The notes beneath the pieces were generated by a model. The model ran no database searches. It was not told the origin of the DNA and saw only the letters and a list, made by a program, of their open reading frames with translations. Positions 5,874 through 7,274 of a stretch of 7,274 nt of DNA are shown in pieces. Position numbers and translations under genes: made by a program. Origin of the DNA: an uncultured Syntrophobacteraceae bacterium (GTDB taxonomy: Bacteria > Desulfobacterota > Syntrophobacteria > Syntrophobacterales > Syntrophobacteraceae); contig CALBZH010000033.1 of the NCBI GenBank assembly GCA_937889795.1, forward strand, positions 1 to 7,274, read 5' to 3'. Every line of letters begins with the position of its first letter. Position 1 is the first letter of the stretch.

Positions 5874-7181
5874 ATGAGCCCATCAACCGATGCCTATTTC
5901 TGGACCGGCAAGCAGCCTTTCCGTTTGAACGCAAGCGGCCTGAAAGAGGACACCCTGCGGATCGTTCCCAAGGACCGCAAGACGGAGACCCTGTTCACAC
6001 TGCTTCTTCCGACCCTTTGCATCACCTACGCGGACATGAAGTTCCAGAACGCGGTCGGAGGCCTGCAGGCCAATTACCCGGCCTCGAAGGTTTACGGACC
6101 GACCTACTTCGACCCACCGGTCGAGATCCACGGGGAACAGGAGATCGAACGATTGACCTATATCCGTGGCGCACAGAGGGTGGTGATCGGACGGAAGGAG
6201 ACACGGGTGGAATTCCCTTCCTGGAAGGAGCTGGTGATCCCCCGTCTCCGGCTGGACCAGAAGGCCCCGGCCGAAGCGGTCTTGTCCGCCGACCACGTTC
6301 CCGTACGCATCGATGAGCCGCTCTCGGTGCTGGTGATGCAGTTCGCCGATGGCCGGCATATCGGCGGCGTGAACATCCGGGCACACCACCCCAAGTACAG
6401 GCCGCCTCAGATCAAGCAGGAGTACGACCTGTGGGTGCGCGTCCTGGATGCTGGCAAAATGGAGCCCCTGGTGGAAGCACGTGTGGACATCTGGCACTGG
6501 GACCCGGCAGCCGTCGGATCCGCGGGACCCGGAGCCTTCCGCCTGGACGATCAAAAGTGGACCGTCGGAAACGGCTGGATTTCCGCTCCCGGCCGCCCAT
6601 CCGGCGAGCTGGAAGCCGTGACCGTGCATTTGCCCGGTTGGCGCGTGACGCCTCGCTGCTACCGCCCGCTCCCCGGGCAGCCGGTGCAGCTCACGTTGCG
6701 CGCCTGGCGGATGCAGCCGTCCGTGATTCGCTATGTTTGGCTAAAAGGCAGCACGCTGGAAGGCATGGCGGCCCTGTGCGGTCAGGACCCTCAAGCGCTC
6801 TTGAAGCTCAACGGGCTGCGAGATGCTTCGGCGCTGCGGCCCGGCGTGCGCATCAGCCTGCCCTGTCATGCTGGAGCGCTGCGTCTGGATCCCGGGGAAA
6901 CGCCCCAAGCGGTGGCGGAGCGGTTCCATTATGAGGATCCCAAGGTTTTGGCCGAGGCCAACGGCTTGGCCGACCTGGCGGAATACGACGGCACCCTGGA
7001 CCTACGCCTGCCCGGATGGCATTTCTTCCACGCCCGACCCGGGGATACCCTGGAGACATTCGATCGCCTGTTCAACCGCTCACCAGGCTCGTGCGTGGCG
7101 GCAGGGCGAGCCTTTCGCCCCCACCCCGGCTTGCTTTACTCGGGAGAAGTGGTCGGCGTGCCCGTCGGTACAGCAAGGTGA
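5874..7181 (+). CDS. LysM-repeat protein with transthyretin-like beta domain, partner of the S8 protease
   Basis: A 435-residue protein I do not recognise as a whole. Residues 1-180 are beta-rich and of unknown family. Residues about 184-280 begin YDLWVRVLDAG and contain VEARVDIWHWD, which resembles the strand of transthyretin/carboxypeptidase-regulatory-like folds, including intradiol dioxygenases, that reads G-x-VDIWH. The other dioxygenase ligands are not evident, so only the fold is suggested. The C-terminus holds three LysM-like units: a clear one at about 286-330 (YVWLKGSTLEGMA ... LNGL ... LRPGVRISLP), and more diverged ones at about 334-380 (LDPGETPQAVAERF, EANGL) and 383-431 (ARPGDTLETF). 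LysM units usually bind N-acetylglucosamine polymers such as peptidoglycan, or act as structural modules in phage and contractile-injection parts. There is no signal peptide. It is co-transcribed with the protease and may be its tether, substrate or scaffold (inference). Confidence 0.8.
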   Translation: MSPSTDAYFWTGKQPFRLNASGLKEDTLRIVPKDRKTETLFTLLLPTLCITYADMKFQNAVGGLQANYPASKVYGPTYFDPPVEIHGEQEIERLTYIRGAQRVVIGRKETRVEFPSWKELVIPRLRLDQKAPAEAVLSADHVPVRIDEPLSVLVMQFADGRHIGGVNIRAHHPKYRPPQIKQEYDLWVRVLDAGKMEPLVEARVDIWHWDPAAVGSAGPGAFRLDDQKWTVGNGWISAPGRPSGELEAVTVHLPGWRVTPRCYRPLPGQPVQLTLRAWRMQPSVIRYVWLKGSTLEGMAALCGQDPQALLKLNGLRDASALRPGVRISLPCHAGALRLDPGETPQAVAERFHYEDPKVLAEANGLADLAEYDGTLDLRLPGWHFFHARPGDTLETFDRLFNRSPGSCVAAGRAFRPHPGLLYSGEVVGVPVGTAR

Positions 7182-7187
7182 AAGTCA

Positions 7188-7274
7188 TCAATCATACGAA
7201 CGTGATGCCAGCTGCTGGATGCCGATTTGAACAGAACTTTTGAAGTCTTCCAGACCTTCGATGGTTTTGTAATA
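7188..7274 (-). CDS. Partial C-terminus of a minus-strand gene (possible small antitoxin-like protein)
   Basis: Twenty-eight codons enter from the right edge and stop with TGA at 7190-7188, seven bases beyond the LysM-protein stop, so the two genes converge. The visible end includes YYKTIEGLEDFKSSV and finishes QLASRSYD. Codon choice looks coding (ACC ATC GAA GGT CTG GAA GAC). The pattern of a leucine, a basic residue, then a V-Q-x-G-I-x-Q-L helix recalls C-termini of small ribbon-helix-helix antitoxins, but the fragment is too short to assign. A competing plus-strand reading begins with GTG at 7178, overlapping the LysM stop, and ends after 21 codons. I prefer the minus-strand frame. Confidence 0.45.
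   Translation of the reverse strand, partial: YYKTIEGLEDFKSSVQIGIQQLASRSYD

Noticed and set aside
5883..6629. 248-codon minus-strand frame under the LysM-protein gene
   Set aside because: Shadow of the plus-strand gene, which has the ribosome binding site and operon context.

Overview
The window reads as bacterial chromosome from a Gram-negative organism, possibly Nitrospirota or a deltaproteobacterial-type lineage. This is inferred from a MucR/Ros-type regulator of non-alphaproteobacterial type beside small stress/housekeeping-type genes, with strong AAGGAGG-type ribosome binding sites throughout. No phylogenetic marker gene is present, so the lineage call is weak.

The left part (1-2460) has moderate GC and carries four small genes. 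They are a minus-strand MucR/Ros zinc-finger regulator (275-832), a divergent pyridoxamine-phosphate-oxidase-fold protein (1150-1557), a 35-residue lysine-rich protein (1752-1859), and a YdhR/ABM-type small protein (2172-2456). The MucR/PPOX divergent region (833-1149) is AT-rich and holds several palindromes that could be operators.

A 722-base stretch (2457-3178) follows, with an AT-rich core at about 2640-2830. It contains a perfect TATAAT box inside an imperfect 20-bp palindrome and a run of small hairpins just upstream of the next gene. It may also hold a weakly supported antisense small membrane-protein frame.

The right part (3179-7181) is a tight, high-GC two-gene operon. The first gene is an 893-residue subtilisin-family (S8) protease with a complete Asp-His-Asn-Ser catalytic set, an I9-like propeptide region, a large insertion inside the catalytic domain and a CARDB-like C-terminal domain, but no signal peptide. 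Thirteen bases later comes a 435-residue protein with an uncharacterised N-terminal region, a transthyretin/carboxypeptidase-regulatory-like beta segment and three C-terminal LysM-like repeats. The pair differs sharply in composition from both flanks and is the most likely accessory or transferred cargo here. The obvious model is that the LysM protein is a substrate, tether or delivery partner of the protease; this is inference from gene order only.

At the right edge (7188-7274) the C-terminal end of a minus-strand gene converges on the operon, with the rest outside the window.
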